Shown here piece after piece: positions 25,375-33,682 of a stretch of DNA of 64,000 bases (positions are counted from its first letter, which is position 1; every line of letters starts with the position of its first letter). The notes beneath the pieces were generated by a model. That model made no database searches, was not told the DNA's origin, and worked only from the letters and a program-made list of their open reading frames with translations. Source of the DNA: Tenggerimyces sp963762635 (GTDB lineage Bacteria > Actinomycetota > Actinomycetes > Propionibacteriales > Actinopolymorphaceae). The stretch is from assembly GCA_963762635.1 (NCBI GenBank), contig CAVXLQ010000010.1, positions 245,452 through 309,451 on the forward strand. Direction: 5' to 3'. The translations under genes were made by a program, and so were the position numbers.

Positions 25375-26376
25375 GTGAAGGTGGGAAAGTACGCAAGAGC
25401 AGTACTAGGGGTCGCTCTCACGTTGGTTCTCGCCGCGACCGCCGCGGCGTGCAACCAAGGAAATGGTAGCACTACGGGTTCGAGCGATTACCCAAACGAG
25501 GATATGGACTGGACGGTCGCGTTCGGTCCCGGCGGCGGCAACGACATCATGGCCCGCACGCTGGTCGACATCCTCAAGAAGCAGAAGCTGTACCCGAAGA
25601 GCATCGCCGTGGAGAACCGCGAAGGCGGTAGCGGCACCACTGGCTGGGGCTACCTCAAGAAGAAGAAGGGTGACGGCTATGCCATTTCTACGACGTCCGG
25701 CTCCTTCATCACCACGCCCCTCGAGTCCAAGACCGGCTTCACCTACCGCGACTTCACCCATGTCGGCCTACTGGCCAGTGACGCCCTCTTCTTCATCGTC
25801 ACGAAGGACAGCGGGGTCACGTCGTGGGCTCAGTGGGTGGAAAAGGCGAAACAGAAGGGCTCGGTAAGCGTCGGCGGCATCGGTGAAGTGAACGTCGACT
25901 TCATCGTGTTGGACATCCTCGCCGAGAAGGCCGGCTTCGAGCTCGAGTACGTCCCGTTCGACGAGCAGGGCCAGCTCCTCACCGCGCTGACCTCGAAGTC
26001 GCTCGACGGCGCGGTCTCGAACCCCGCCGAGGTCACCGGTCAGATCGACGGTGGAGCGCTGAAGGCGCTGATGTTCACCGGTACCGCGCCGTTGGCGAAG
26101 TACCCAGACATCCCCACCGCCGACTCGCTCGGCTTCAAGGACCTGCCGACGATGCCGCGTGGTCTGATCCTTCCGCCGGACGCGCCCAAGGAGGCGACGG
26201 ACTGGTGGATCGACACGATGAAGAAGGTCGCTGAGACGCCGGAGTGGAAGGCGTACATCGAGAAGAACTTCCTCACCGAGGATCTGCGTTGGGGCGAGGA
26301 CTTCACGAACTACCTCAACGACACCAACACGCAGTTCGAGACGATCCTCAAGGAACGCGGGAAGCTCCCGGGATGA
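25375..26376 (+). CDS. tctC: TctC-like tripartite tricarboxylate transporter binding lipoprotein
   Basis: 333 residues from GTG 25375, preceded by aaggagg at 25361. The signal peptide ends in a lipobox (TAAAC, Cys26). The mature part has WTVAFGPGGGNDIMARTLVDIL, the TctC/BugD ligand-binding loop, and FVPFDEQ-like and GLILPPDAP segments. It binds a carboxylate outside the cell and hands it to the TctBA membrane complex encoded next. Coupled to tctB by an ATGA overlap. Confidence 0.92.
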   Translation: MKVGKYARAVLGVALTLVLAATAAACNQGNGSTTGSSDYPNEDMDWTVAFGPGGGNDIMARTLVDILKKQKLYPKSIAVENREGGSGTTGWGYLKKKKGDGYAISTTSGSFITTPLESKTGFTYRDFTHVGLLASDALFFIVTKDSGVTSWAQWVEKAKQKGSVSVGGIGEVNVDFIVLDILAEKAGFELEYVPFDEQGQLLTALTSKSLDGAVSNPAEVTGQIDGGALKALMFTGTAPLAKYPDIPTADSLGFKDLPTMPRGLILPPDAPKEATDWWIDTMKKVAETPEWKAYIEKNFLTEDLRWGEDFTNYLNDTNTQFETILKERGKLPG

Positions 26377-26936
26377 CGTTCCCCCAAACCGCGGGCCGGT
26401 CGTTGAAGGCCGCGCGACCGGCCCGCGCACCAAGACCTTGGACGGATCCACAGACGCTGTTCCTGGTCGCACTCACCGTGCTTTTCGCCGTGTACACGGC
26501 GATGGCTATGGGCATGGACTGGAAGTCGTCGCATGGCCGCCTGGCGGCCGGCTTCTTCCCTCGCATCATTGGGTTCGCAGCCCTGCTGTTGTGTGTGATC
26601 GCTCTCGTCAAGACCGTTCGCCAAAGTCTCCGGCGATCTGCGGTGGGGGAAGCACCGCGGATTCCGGAAGCTGCGGAGGGCGACGGCGTTGAGGGTCAAT
26701 ACCCCCGGGCCCTGCTCGCTGTCGTCCTCTGCAGCGTGGTGTTCTTCTTCCTGTTCGAACCGCTCGGCGCGACGTTGTCGTCGGTCGTGTTCCTCGGTGC
26801 GACGTTGTCGGTCCTCAACCGCGGCAAGCATCTGTTGAACGCGTTGGTCGCCATCTTGCTGCCGGTGTTCTTGTATCTCCTTTTCACCGTGCTCCTGGAC
26901 GCCGGCATGCCCGCCGGCTTCCTCGGCTTCGGCTGA
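26373..26936 (+). CDS. tctB: TctB-like small membrane subunit of the tricarboxylate transporter
   Basis: 187 residues from ATG 26373, overlapping the tctC stop. A hydrophilic start is followed by four membrane segments (LFLVALTVLFAVYTAMAMG; FFPRIIGFAALLLCVIALV; LLAVVLCSVVFFFLFEPLG; NALVAILLPVFLYLLFTVLL), the usual TctB plan. It has low sequence conservation in the family and is identified mainly by topology and by lying between TctC and TctA. Confidence 0.85.
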   Translation: MTFPQTAGRSLKAARPARAPRPWTDPQTLFLVALTVLFAVYTAMAMGMDWKSSHGRLAAGFFPRIIGFAALLLCVIALVKTVRQSLRRSAVGEAPRIPEAAEGDGVEGQYPRALLAVVLCSVVFFFLFEPLGATLSSVVFLGATLSVLNRGKHLLNALVAILLPVFLYLLFTVLLDAGMPAGFLGFG

Positions 26937-26992
26937 CGACCTGACCACCAGCTTGTGCAAGTACTCGCTCTAGTCATTGCGGAGCAACGCAC

Positions 26993-28570
26993 GTGGATAT
27001 CTTCGGAAATCTCGCCACCGGCATCGCCAACGTCCTGACGCCCATGAACCTCCTGCTGCTCCTCGCGGGAGTCATGGTCGGCATGATCGTCGGCGTCATG
27101 CCCGGACTCGGTCCGTCGGCGGCACTCGCGATCCTGCTGCCGTTGACGTTCACACTCGACCCTGCCGGCGCGATCGTCATGCTGGCGGCCGTCTACTACG
27201 GCGCGATGTACGGCGGCACGATCACGTCCGTCCTCATCAACACACCGGGCGAGTCAGCGACGGTGGCGAGCACGTTCGACGGCTTTCCACTCGCGAAACA
27301 AGGGCGTGCCGGTCCCGCGCTGGTGATGGCGGCGATCGCCTCGTTCGTGGCGGGAACGATCGGCGCGATCCTGATCAGCTTCGCCGCCCCCGGGCTGGCG
27401 GACGTGGCGTCGAACTTCGGGCCGCCCGAGCTCTTCCTGCTCGTGATCGCTGGGCTCATCGCCCTGGTCGTGATCATCGGCAAGAACCGGTTGCTCGGTG
27501 CGCTGTCGGCGCTGCTCGGCTTCGCTCTGGCGACGGTCGGTCCCGCTGTCGGGACCGGTGAGCAGCGCTACACGTTCGGCTCGGTCGACCTCATCGACGG
27601 GATCGACTTCGTTCCGGTGGCCATCGGGCTGTTCGGTCTCGGCGAGATCTTCTACACGCTCTACAAGGGCGGGCACCTGGAGAAGCTCGGCTACTTCTCG
27701 GTCAGCGTGCGCGACAAGGGCTTCTGGCCGAACAAGAAGGACTTCAAGGACACCAAGTGGTCGATGCTGCGTGGGTCGATCCTCGGCTTCTTCGTCGGGA
27801 CGGCGCCTGGGGCTGGCGCGACGGTGGCCTCGCTGATGTCGTACAGCGTGGAGAAGTCGGTGTCGAAGACGCCGCAGAAGTTCGGCAAGGGCATGATGGC
27901 CGGCCTGGTCGGACCGGAGGCGGCGAACAACGCGGCCTCGGCCGGCGCGATGATTCCCCTTCTGGTGTTGGGCATTCCTGGCTCCGCGGCGACGGCCGTA
28001 CTCCTCGGCGGCTTCCTGATGTGGGACCTCGAGCCCGGCCCGTTGCTGATGACGGACAACCCGGAGTTCGCCTGGAGCCTGATCGGCAGCATGTACCTCG
28101 GCAACGTGATGCTGCTGATCGTCAACATCTTCTTCATCCCGGCGTTCGCGAGCATCGCGCGGGTGCCGTTCAAGGTCCTCGCGCCCGCCGTGATCGTGCT
28201 GTGTGTGCTGGGAACGTTCGCGGTGAACAGCAGCTTCATCGAGGTCGGCATCATGCTCGCCTGCGGAGTCCTCGGATTCTTCATGCGGCGTTTCGGATTG
28301 TCGCCAGCGGCCTTGGTCGTGGCGTTGGTGCTCGGGCAGATCGCCGAGCAGACGTTGCGGCAGACGATGATCATCTCGCGCGGTTCCTTCGAGATCTTCG
28401 TGACGCGTTCGCAGTCGCTCATCCTGATCGGGGTGATCGTGCTGCTGATCCTGGTGCCGATCTTCGCGACGCGCATCGGACGTTCGATCATGGCGACGCT
28501 CGAGCGGAACCGTGCCGGGAAGGCCGAGGAGTCGGCGAAGACCCGCGACAGCGACAAGACAGGCGTCTGA
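26993..28570 (+). CDS. tctA: TctA-like large membrane subunit of the tricarboxylate transporter
   Basis: 525 residues from GTG 26993, with about 12 membrane segments. The signature TctA motifs are present: GVMPGLGPSAALAILLPLTF near the start and the inverted-repeat counterpart GTAPGAGATVASLMSYSVEK in the middle, then GPEAANNAASAGAMIPLLVLGIPG. This is the transport channel, driven by the ion gradient. Substrates in the family include citrate, tartrate, C4-C5 dicarboxylates and aromatic acids; the neighbouring genes favour a dicarboxylate. Confidence 0.95.
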   Translation: MDIFGNLATGIANVLTPMNLLLLLAGVMVGMIVGVMPGLGPSAALAILLPLTFTLDPAGAIVMLAAVYYGAMYGGTITSVLINTPGESATVASTFDGFPLAKQGRAGPALVMAAIASFVAGTIGAILISFAAPGLADVASNFGPPELFLLVIAGLIALVVIIGKNRLLGALSALLGFALATVGPAVGTGEQRYTFGSVDLIDGIDFVPVAIGLFGLGEIFYTLYKGGHLEKLGYFSVSVRDKGFWPNKKDFKDTKWSMLRGSILGFFVGTAPGAGATVASLMSYSVEKSVSKTPQKFGKGMMAGLVGPEAANNAASAGAMIPLLVLGIPGSAATAVLLGGFLMWDLEPGPLLMTDNPEFAWSLIGSMYLGNVMLLIVNIFFIPAFASIARVPFKVLAPAVIVLCVLGTFAVNSSFIEVGIMLACGVLGFFMRRFGLSPAALVVALVLGQIAEQTLRQTMIISRGSFEIFVTRSQSLILIGVIVLLILVPIFATRIGRSIMATLERNRAGKAEESAKTRDSDKTGV

Positions 28571-28573
28571 CTC

Positions 28574-29764
28574 GTGCGCGTTGCCGTCATCGGCGGTGGG
28601 ATCATCGGAACGGCCGTCGCGCGGCAGGTGCTGCGCTCACGGCCCTCCGCTTCGGTGACGCTGCTGGAGAAGGAGTCTTCGCTCGCCGCGCATCAGACCG
28701 GGCACAACAGCGGTGTCGTGCACGCGGGGCTCTACTACACGCCGGGGTCGTTGAAGGCTCGCCTGTGCCGGCGTGGGGTGGGGCTGCTGAAGGCCTTCTG
28801 CGCCGAGCATGACGTGGCGTACGACGAGTGCGGGAAGGTGCTCGTCGCCCTGGACGCCGCTGAGGCCGGGCGTCTTGGTGGGATTCACGATCGGGCTGTG
28901 GCGAACGGCGTTCCTGGCGTGCGAATGCTTTCCGCCGGCGAGATCTCGGAGATCGAGCCGCACGCGCGGGGCGTTGCCGGGCTGCACTCGCCGACGACGG
29001 CGATCGCGGACTTCGTGGGCGTGACGCGTGCCTTGGCTTCCGATGCGGAGTCGCTGGGGGCTTCGCTCCGGCTGGGCGTCGAGGTGACGGGGTTCGTCGA
29101 GCGCGGGTCGACGGTGATCGTGCAGGGCTCCGAGGGGTTCGCCGAGGCGTTCGACCTGGTGATCGTGTGCGCCGGTTTGTTTGCCGACCGCGTGTCGCGG
29201 CTGGCCGGCGACGAGGCGGATCCGATGATCGTGCCGTTCCGCGGCGAGTACCACCTGCTGCGACCGGAGCGGCGGTATCTCGTTCGTGGGTTGATCTATC
29301 CGGTGCCGGACCCGCGTTATCCGTTCCTGGGCGTGCACCTGACGCTGCGGACCGACGGCGAGGTGATGGTCGGCCCGAACGCGGTGCTGGCCCTGGCGCG
29401 CGAAGGCTATCGCTGGCGCCGCGTCTCCCCTGGCGACCTGCGGCAGGCGGTTTCGTGGCCGGGGTTTCGGAGCTTTGCTCGGCAGCACTGGCGCACGGGC
29501 GTTTCGGAGATGGCCGGCTCGCTGAGCAAGCGCCGCTTCGTCGCAGCCGCACGCCGCTACGTCCCCGCCCTGACGTCGGCCGACGTGGTCCGCGGCCCGT
29601 CCGGCATCCGCGCCCAGGCCCTGGGCCGGGACGGCCAGTTGGTGGACGACTTCCGCATCACCCGCCGAGGCCACGTGGTGTGCGTACGCAACGCCCCCTC
29701 CCCCGGCGCCACCTCCTCGCTGGCCATCGCCGAGCACATCGTCGACCTCGCCCTCGCCGACTGA
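28574..29764 (+). CDS. lhgO: L-2-hydroxyglutarate oxidase (LhgO-like FAD enzyme)
   Basis: 396 residues from GTG 28574, four bases after tctA. FAD-binding start VAVIGGGIIGTAVA with the second-strand acidic cluster LLEKESSLAAHQTGHNSGVVHAGLYY, which is very characteristic of L-2-hydroxyglutarate dehydrogenase/oxidase. Further on are VPFRGEYHLL, FLGVHLTLRTDGEVMVGPNA and RGPSGIRAQALG. It oxidises L-2-hydroxyglutarate to 2-oxoglutarate, passing electrons to the quinone pool or oxygen. As last gene of the transporter operon it suggests that the imported acid, or a product of it, is a 2-hydroxy-C5-dicarboxylate. Confidence 0.9.
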   Translation: MRVAVIGGGIIGTAVARQVLRSRPSASVTLLEKESSLAAHQTGHNSGVVHAGLYYTPGSLKARLCRRGVGLLKAFCAEHDVAYDECGKVLVALDAAEAGRLGGIHDRAVANGVPGVRMLSAGEISEIEPHARGVAGLHSPTTAIADFVGVTRALASDAESLGASLRLGVEVTGFVERGSTVIVQGSEGFAEAFDLVIVCAGLFADRVSRLAGDEADPMIVPFRGEYHLLRPERRYLVRGLIYPVPDPRYPFLGVHLTLRTDGEVMVGPNAVLALAREGYRWRRVSPGDLRQAVSWPGFRSFARQHWRTGVSEMAGSLSKRRFVAAARRYVPALTSADVVRGPSGIRAQALGRDGQLVDDFRITRRGHVVCVRNAPSPGATSSLAIAEHIVDLALAD

Positions 29765-29772
29765 CCCGCGAC

Positions 29773-30732
29773 CTACTGGACGGGGTAGTCTCCGGGGTCG
29801 ACGTCGCTAGTCGTCGCGTTGCCGCCGATCACCGGCTGGAGGGTCAGGGAGAAGCGCGAGTAGTAGATGAGGTTGCCGCGCCTGGTCGTCGTGAAGCTCA
29901 GCGTCTCGTCGAACTTCTTGAAGCCGCACTTCCGCGTGAACGAACGCGAGGCGCTGTCCCAGTCCTGGCCGGTCGCGTAGAAGACCGTGTACTTCGCGTC
30001 CCGTACGCCCTTGATCTCGAAGCTGCCGTTCGCCCGCACGTACACCGCCGCCGAGGGGCTCTTGCCCTTCGCGAGCGTGATCACCGTGTCGGTGTCGGTG
30101 CCGTTCTGGATCGACAGCGAGCCGCGGCCGGACGAACTGCCGCGGCGGAGATAGTCGCCGTTGGGGAGGCGGCGGATCTGGACGGGCGGGGTCTTCGGCA
30201 GCACGACGTTCACCGCGAAGCCCTTGGTGGTCAGCGCTTTGGTGGCCGCCGGCACCGAGGTCATGCCGCGGGCCTTGCCGAGCTGGCTGAGGACGGACGA
30301 CGGCGCGCACAGCTCCTTGCCGGTCACCGCGTCGCTCACGCCGCCGAGGTCGGCGCTCAGCTCGGACAGCGCCAGCGCGAGCTTGGAGTGCTCCGCCGCC
30401 GCGGCGTCCGGGGGCTCCAGCGCCTCGAGGTCCTGGGCGGCCTTGCCGAGCGCGGTCTGGGCCTTGCCGATCGTCGCGGACAACGCGGGCAGCCCGCGCG
30501 CGTTCGCCACCGCGACCAGGGCCTGGTTGACCGGCCGCACCGTCTGGGAGAGCGACTTCTTGTACACGGCCGGGTCGACGGTGGGCTCGGGAGGCGCGGA
30601 CGGCGACGGTGACGAGCCGTTCGCGGACTCCACGTCGTCGTTCGGCGCGGAGCCTTCACCGGCACAGCCACCAAGCGCCAGGACGGCGCCGAGTACGAGC
30701 GCGGCACTACGGAGCGTTGCAGCTGCGCGCAA
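29773..30732 (-). CDS. lipoprotein of unknown function
   Basis: 319 residues with a lipobox LGGC (Cys23) and a Ser/Pro/Glu-rich linker. A helical middle follows (QALVAVANARGLPALSATIGKAQTALGKAAQDL), then a beta-rich C-terminal half (VQIRRLPNGDYLRRG; AVYVRANGSFEIKGVRDAKYTVFYATG; YYSRFSLTLQPVIGG). I do not recognise a family. It is convergent with lhgO, with only nine bases between stop codons, and probably sits on the outer face of the membrane. Confidence 0.7.
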   Translation of the reverse strand: MRAAATLRSAALVLGAVLALGGCAGEGSAPNDDVESANGSSPSPSAPPEPTVDPAVYKKSLSQTVRPVNQALVAVANARGLPALSATIGKAQTALGKAAQDLEALEPPDAAAAEHSKLALALSELSADLGGVSDAVTGKELCAPSSVLSQLGKARGMTSVPAATKALTTKGFAVNVVLPKTPPVQIRRLPNGDYLRRGSSSGRGSLSIQNGTDTDTVITLAKGKSPSAAVYVRANGSFEIKGVRDAKYTVFYATGQDWDSASRSFTRKCGFKKFDETLSFTTTRRGNLIYYSRFSLTLQPVIGGNATTSDVDPGDYPVQ

Positions 30733-30905
30733 CGTGTCCCCCTAGAGTCTGGGCCCCCGACCTCGCCAATTCAGTCTGGGGACGAGCACATGACCCGCCC
30801 TGGCGTTCCGTGAGACCTGTGGACAACCCGCCCCATACCCCGCATTCCCAACGGCCATTCTCCGCGCACCGTCCGCCCCCGCGTGCACCGACCCCGCCGG
30901 AGACG

Positions 30906-31376
30906 TCAGAACATCGAAACACCGTGCCGCTCGGCGAGCTGCGGGACGCTGTCCATCCGCAGCTCCATGCCGAACGAACGGGCGAGCTCGACGATCTCGT
31001 CCGGCCCGTTCGTCGCGGGCAGCCCGCGGAAGTAGCCGTCCAGATTCCCCGGCGTGATCGCGATGATCAGCCGTGCGGGCGCGTCGCCGCCGTTCCAGAA
31101 CGAGTGCGCCACGTCGCGAGGCAGGAACGCCGTACCGCCGGGCCCGACCTCGATCTCCTCCTTGCCGAGCTGCGCGCCGACGACGCCCTCGTACACGTAC
31201 ATCGTCTCGTCCTCGAGCGTGTGCACATGGACCGGCGCCACCAGGCCGCCCGGCTGCACCACGATCTCCAGGATCGACAGCGTCCCGCCCGTCGCGTCCG
31301 CCGGCATCGCCATGCGTTCCACCACCTTCGGACGTGGCAGCTCGAACGTGTCCGCTGGATGGAAGACGAAGGTCAT
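30906..31376 (-). CDS. cupin-domain protein
   Basis: 156 residues, single cupin barrel. Motif 1: PVHVHTLEDETMYVYEG (His, His, Glu metal ligands), then a glycine-rich turn (EIEVGPGGTAFLPRD) and motif 2 VAHSFWNGG with the last histidine. A C-terminal helix (DEIVELARSFGMELR) follows. It is a small metal-binding enzyme or sensor of unknown substrate, often similar to quercetinase-like proteins. The 170 bases upstream (30733-30905) hold no gene I can support. Confidence 0.8.
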   Translation of the reverse strand: MTFVFHPADTFELPRPKVVERMAMPADATGGTLSILEIVVQPGGLVAPVHVHTLEDETMYVYEGVVGAQLGKEEIEVGPGGTAFLPRDVAHSFWNGGDAPARLIIAITPGNLDGYFRGLPATNGPDEIVELARSFGMELRMDSVPQLAERHGVSMF

Positions 31377-31402
31377 CGGCGCTCCTCGGTAGGGTCGAAG
31401 AC

Positions 31403-32033
31403 GTGATCGAGGTCGAACGGCTCCTCGCCTTCGTTGCAGCAGCGGCGGTACTCGCCGCCATTCCCGGGCCCGGCATGTTGTACGTCGCCGCCCGGACGCT
31501 CGGCGGCGGGCGCCGCGCCGGGCTGCTCAGCACGGCGGGCACCGCGGTCGGTGGGCTGGTGCACGTGCTGGCCGCCGCGGCCGGGCTCTCGGCGCTGCTC
31601 GCCACGTCGTCGGTGGCGTTCAGCGTGGTGAAGTACGCCGGCGCCGCCTACCTGATCTACCTCGGCGTTCGTACGTTGCTGCGCCGCGACGCCGACCGGG
31701 AGCTGCTCGCCGCGGACCGTCCCGGAGAACGCCAAGGGCGCGTTCCGCCAGGGCGTGCTGACCGAGGCGCTCAACCCGAAGACGGCGCTGTTCTTCCTCG
31801 CGTTCGTGCCCCAGTTCCTGAACACCGAGGCGGGCTCGGTCTGGTGGCAGGCGCTGCTGCTCGGCCTGATCTCGGTGACGCTGAACACGCTCGCCGACGT
31901 GGTCGCCGTCGCGCTCACGAGCACGGTGCGCGCGAAAATGCCCCGCCGAGGCGAGCGGCCGGTGCGGTGGCCGCGGTTCGCCTCAGGCGGGGCGCTGATC
32001 GCTCTGGGCGGCTACGCCGCCGTCGAGGGCTAG
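31403..32033 (+). pseudogene. LysE/RhtB-family exporter, one extra base near 31724
   Basis: Starts at GTG 31403 (MIEVERLLAFV). LysE family hallmarks: AAIPGPGMLYVAARTLGGGRRAG, then VKYAGAAYLIYLGVRTLL. One extra base in tcccggag breaks the frame; the second part resumes ENAKGAFRQGVLTEALNPKTALFFLAFVPQFL, the other classic LysE motif, and ends GGYAAVEG. Corrected, about 209 residues with six membrane helices. The family exports amino acids or related metabolites. The stop shares CTAG with the convergent small gene. Probably intact in the cell if the extra base is an error. Confidence 0.8.
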
Positions 32034-32293
32034 CGCTTGTCGAACTTGTTGACGATCGATCGGATCTTGGCCTGGGTGCGCGGGTTGCTCGCGGCCTTCT
32101 GCAGGCGGTCCTGAGCCTTCTTGACCGTCTGCTGGGTGCGCGGGTCGTTCGCGAGCTGTTGCGCCTTGGCTTTGGCCTTGGCGACGTACTCCTGCGTGCG
32201 CGGGTCGCGGGCGAGCTGCTGCGCCTTGGCAACGACCTTCTTGCCCTGCGGGCCGCGGAAGTACTGCAAGATGCGGTCGAGCAGCGATGCCAC
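32030..32293 (-). CDS. small helical repeat protein of unknown function
   Basis: 87 residues from GTG 32293, with ggagg seven bases upstream; the longer upstream frame has no such site. After MASLLDRILQYFRGPQGKK the protein is three copies of a ~21-residue unit: LARDPRTQEYVAKAKAKAQQ, LANDPRTQQTVKKAQDRLQK and ASNPRTQAKIRSIVNKF. The unit is x-DPRTQ followed by a lysine-rich amphipathic helix. It is very basic and probably forms a rod or binds nucleic acid or membrane. No function is known to me; similar small proteins occur in actinomycetes. Confidence 0.7.
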   Translation of the reverse strand: MASLLDRILQYFRGPQGKKVVAKAQQLARDPRTQEYVAKAKAKAQQLANDPRTQQTVKKAQDRLQKAASNPRTQAKIRSIVNKFDKR

Positions 32294-32442
32294 GATGCCT
32301 CCTCGTAGTGGGTACGACCAGTGAACGGATGGCGCACCGACCGTTGTTCCGTACCCAGGGTCGAGCCAGGGCAGACCCTGGATCAACCCCGGCGACCGGC
32401 CGTGACGGAACGTGTGCGGGCGCCCGAGGCGTTGTACCCCTC

Positions 32443-33303
32443 ATGAGTACCAGCCCGACCCGTGACTATCGCGGGTCCCTCGTCGAGGAAATCAGCTTCC
32501 CCAGGACGTCCGTCGTCCTGCTTGCCGGCGTCCCCGGGGCCGGAAAGAGCACGCTGCTGCAGCGGTTGTACGGAGTGCCCGGATCGTCGGTTCTGCCCAC
32601 GCTGACCGACGACGGGGTGACCGTGCTCGACTCGGCGCAGGTCCGCGGCAAGCTGCAGCCGTTCCTCGGCCGCCTGCCGTACCGCCGCTGGCGGCCGCTG
32701 GTGCACCTCGGTCACTACGTACGGATCTTCCGCGCGCTGGACAAGGGCGGCCCGATCGTGATCCACGACTGCGGGACACGCCCTTGGATGCGTCGGATGA
32801 TCGGCGAGCGGGCGGCGAAGCGCGGCCTCGAGTCCCACCTGCTGCTGCTCGACACGACGGCCGAGGAGGCGCGCGCCGGCCAGGTCGCACGCGGCCGGGT
32901 GGTCGACGCGGGCCGCTTCGCGACGCATGTGTGGCGCTGGAAGAAGCTGCTGGCCAAGGCCGAGAACGGGCCGGAGCAGCTGATGCCCGGCGCCACCTCG
33001 GCCGCCGTGCTCGACCGGGTAGCCGCGAACGCCCTGCGCCGGATCCGCTTCACCGGAGCGGGCGAGGTCGTCCGCCTGCCCCGCCAGCTCCGCCAGTCCC
33101 GCGTGCGGGCCACCTCGATGGCAGCCGCGCTCTGCGGGCTGATCACCCTTCGCCCACAGGCGGAACGCACTTCACCCACCGAAACGGGGTTCGAGAGGCG
33201 ATTGCCACGTTGCAGAACCCCGGATCGGTGGGTGAAGTCGCGAACCGATGGTCAGGGCAGTCAGCCAGGTGCGGCAGCCGAGGCGGTCGCCCAGCCGCTG
33301 TAG
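32443..33303 (+). CDS. P-loop kinase-like ATPase (AAA/zeta-toxin-like fold)
   Basis: 287 codons from ATG 32443. Walker A GVPGAGKSTLLQRL (residues 29-42), then VTVLDSAQVRGKLQPFLGRL (Asp/Arg lid), VIHDCGTRPWMRRM (Walker B-like, with the Thr/Arg stretch) and LLLDTTAEEARAGQVARGR. The layout is that of small kinases of the nucleotide/shikimate type that phosphorylate a small molecule. The last ~45 codons run through a strong inverted repeat (33169-33238) and are probably not native; the true end may lie near 33165 with a lost stop. Substrate unknown. Confidence 0.65.
   Translation: MSTSPTRDYRGSLVEEISFPRTSVVLLAGVPGAGKSTLLQRLYGVPGSSVLPTLTDDGVTVLDSAQVRGKLQPFLGRLPYRRWRPLVHLGHYVRIFRALDKGGPIVIHDCGTRPWMRRMIGERAAKRGLESHLLLLDTTAEEARAGQVARGRVVDAGRFATHVWRWKKLLAKAENGPEQLMPGATSAAVLDRVAANALRRIRFTGAGEVVRLPRQLRQSRVRATSMAAALCGLITLRPQAERTSPTETGFERRLPRCRTPDRWVKSRTDGQGSQPGAAAEAVAQPL
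33169..33238. repeat. 24-bp near-perfect inverted repeat between convergent genes
   Basis: The left arm 33169-33192 (acttcacccaccgaaacggg then gttc) pairs with the right arm 33215-33238 (ending tcggtgggtgaagt) with two mismatches and a 22-base loop. Position between convergent genes suggests a bidirectional terminator. Arm ends resemble those of the repeat at 11047 (actttacccacga). Confidence 0.7.
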
Positions 33304-33627
33304 CTGCGCTTCGATGCCGCGGCGGGTGGTCTCGCGGAAGCCGAGGAAGCCCTTGTTCGCCAACGGCACGGCCCAGCGCATCCAGGCGGCGACGTTGTAG
33401 ACGTGGTGGGAGAAGCGGGTTCCGCCGTTGTCGTCGGGCTCGATCGTGTACTCGCCGCGGTACCACCAGCCGCCCTGGATGGCGTACGTCGTCCGCTCAC
33501 CCTCCACCGCCACCGTCGGGGCGTACGCGCCGCCGGTGGCCGTGGCGAGGTCGGCGCGGACCAGCTCCGAGACGGCGCTGGCGGGCGCGTCCAGCCCGCC
33601 GATCACCTCGACCAGAAGTTTCCTCAT
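33172..33627 (-). CDS. SRPBCC-like (START/Bet v1 fold) small protein
   Basis: 152 codons from ATG 33627 (MRKLLVEVIGGLDAPASAVSEL). Beta strands TVAVEGERTTYAIQGGWWYRGEYTIEP and GTRFSHHVYNVAAW, followed by a long C-terminal helix (RETTRRGIEAQLQRLGDRLG), fit an SRPBCC polyketide-cyclase-like fold. The last ~25 codons read through the inverted repeat and are doubtful; a natural end near 33240 is more likely. It is divergent from a TetR regulator across a 55-bp operator region, so it is probably controlled by that regulator. Confidence 0.65.
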   Translation of the reverse strand: MRKLLVEVIGGLDAPASAVSELVRADLATATGGAYAPTVAVEGERTTYAIQGGWWYRGEYTIEPDDNGGTRFSHHVYNVAAWMRWAVPLANKGFLGFRETTRRGIEAQLQRLGDRLGCRTWLTALTIGSRLHPPIRGSATWQSPLEPRFGG

Positions 33628-33628
33628 G

Positions 33629-33680
33629 ACGAACAGCGTTCCATGAACGAACGTTGTTCGCAACAAGGTACGCTGTTCGT
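33629..33680. promoter_or_regulatory. nested dyad operator between divergent SRPBCC and TetR genes
   Basis: The inner perfect dyad CGAAC-GTT-GTTCG spans 33648-33660. An outer pair, acgaacagcgttcc (33629-33642) and ggtacgctgttcgt (33667-33680), is symmetric about the same centre (33654). The whole 52-bp gap between the two start codons (33627 and 33683) is thus one operator, as expected for a TetR protein controlling itself and its divergent partner. Confidence 0.75.
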
Positions 33681-33682
33681 CC

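Noticed and set aside
33172..33303. Overlapping ends of the P-loop kinase and SRPBCC genes as real coding sequence
   Set aside because: Both tails are translations of an inverted repeat; native ends are likely earlier.
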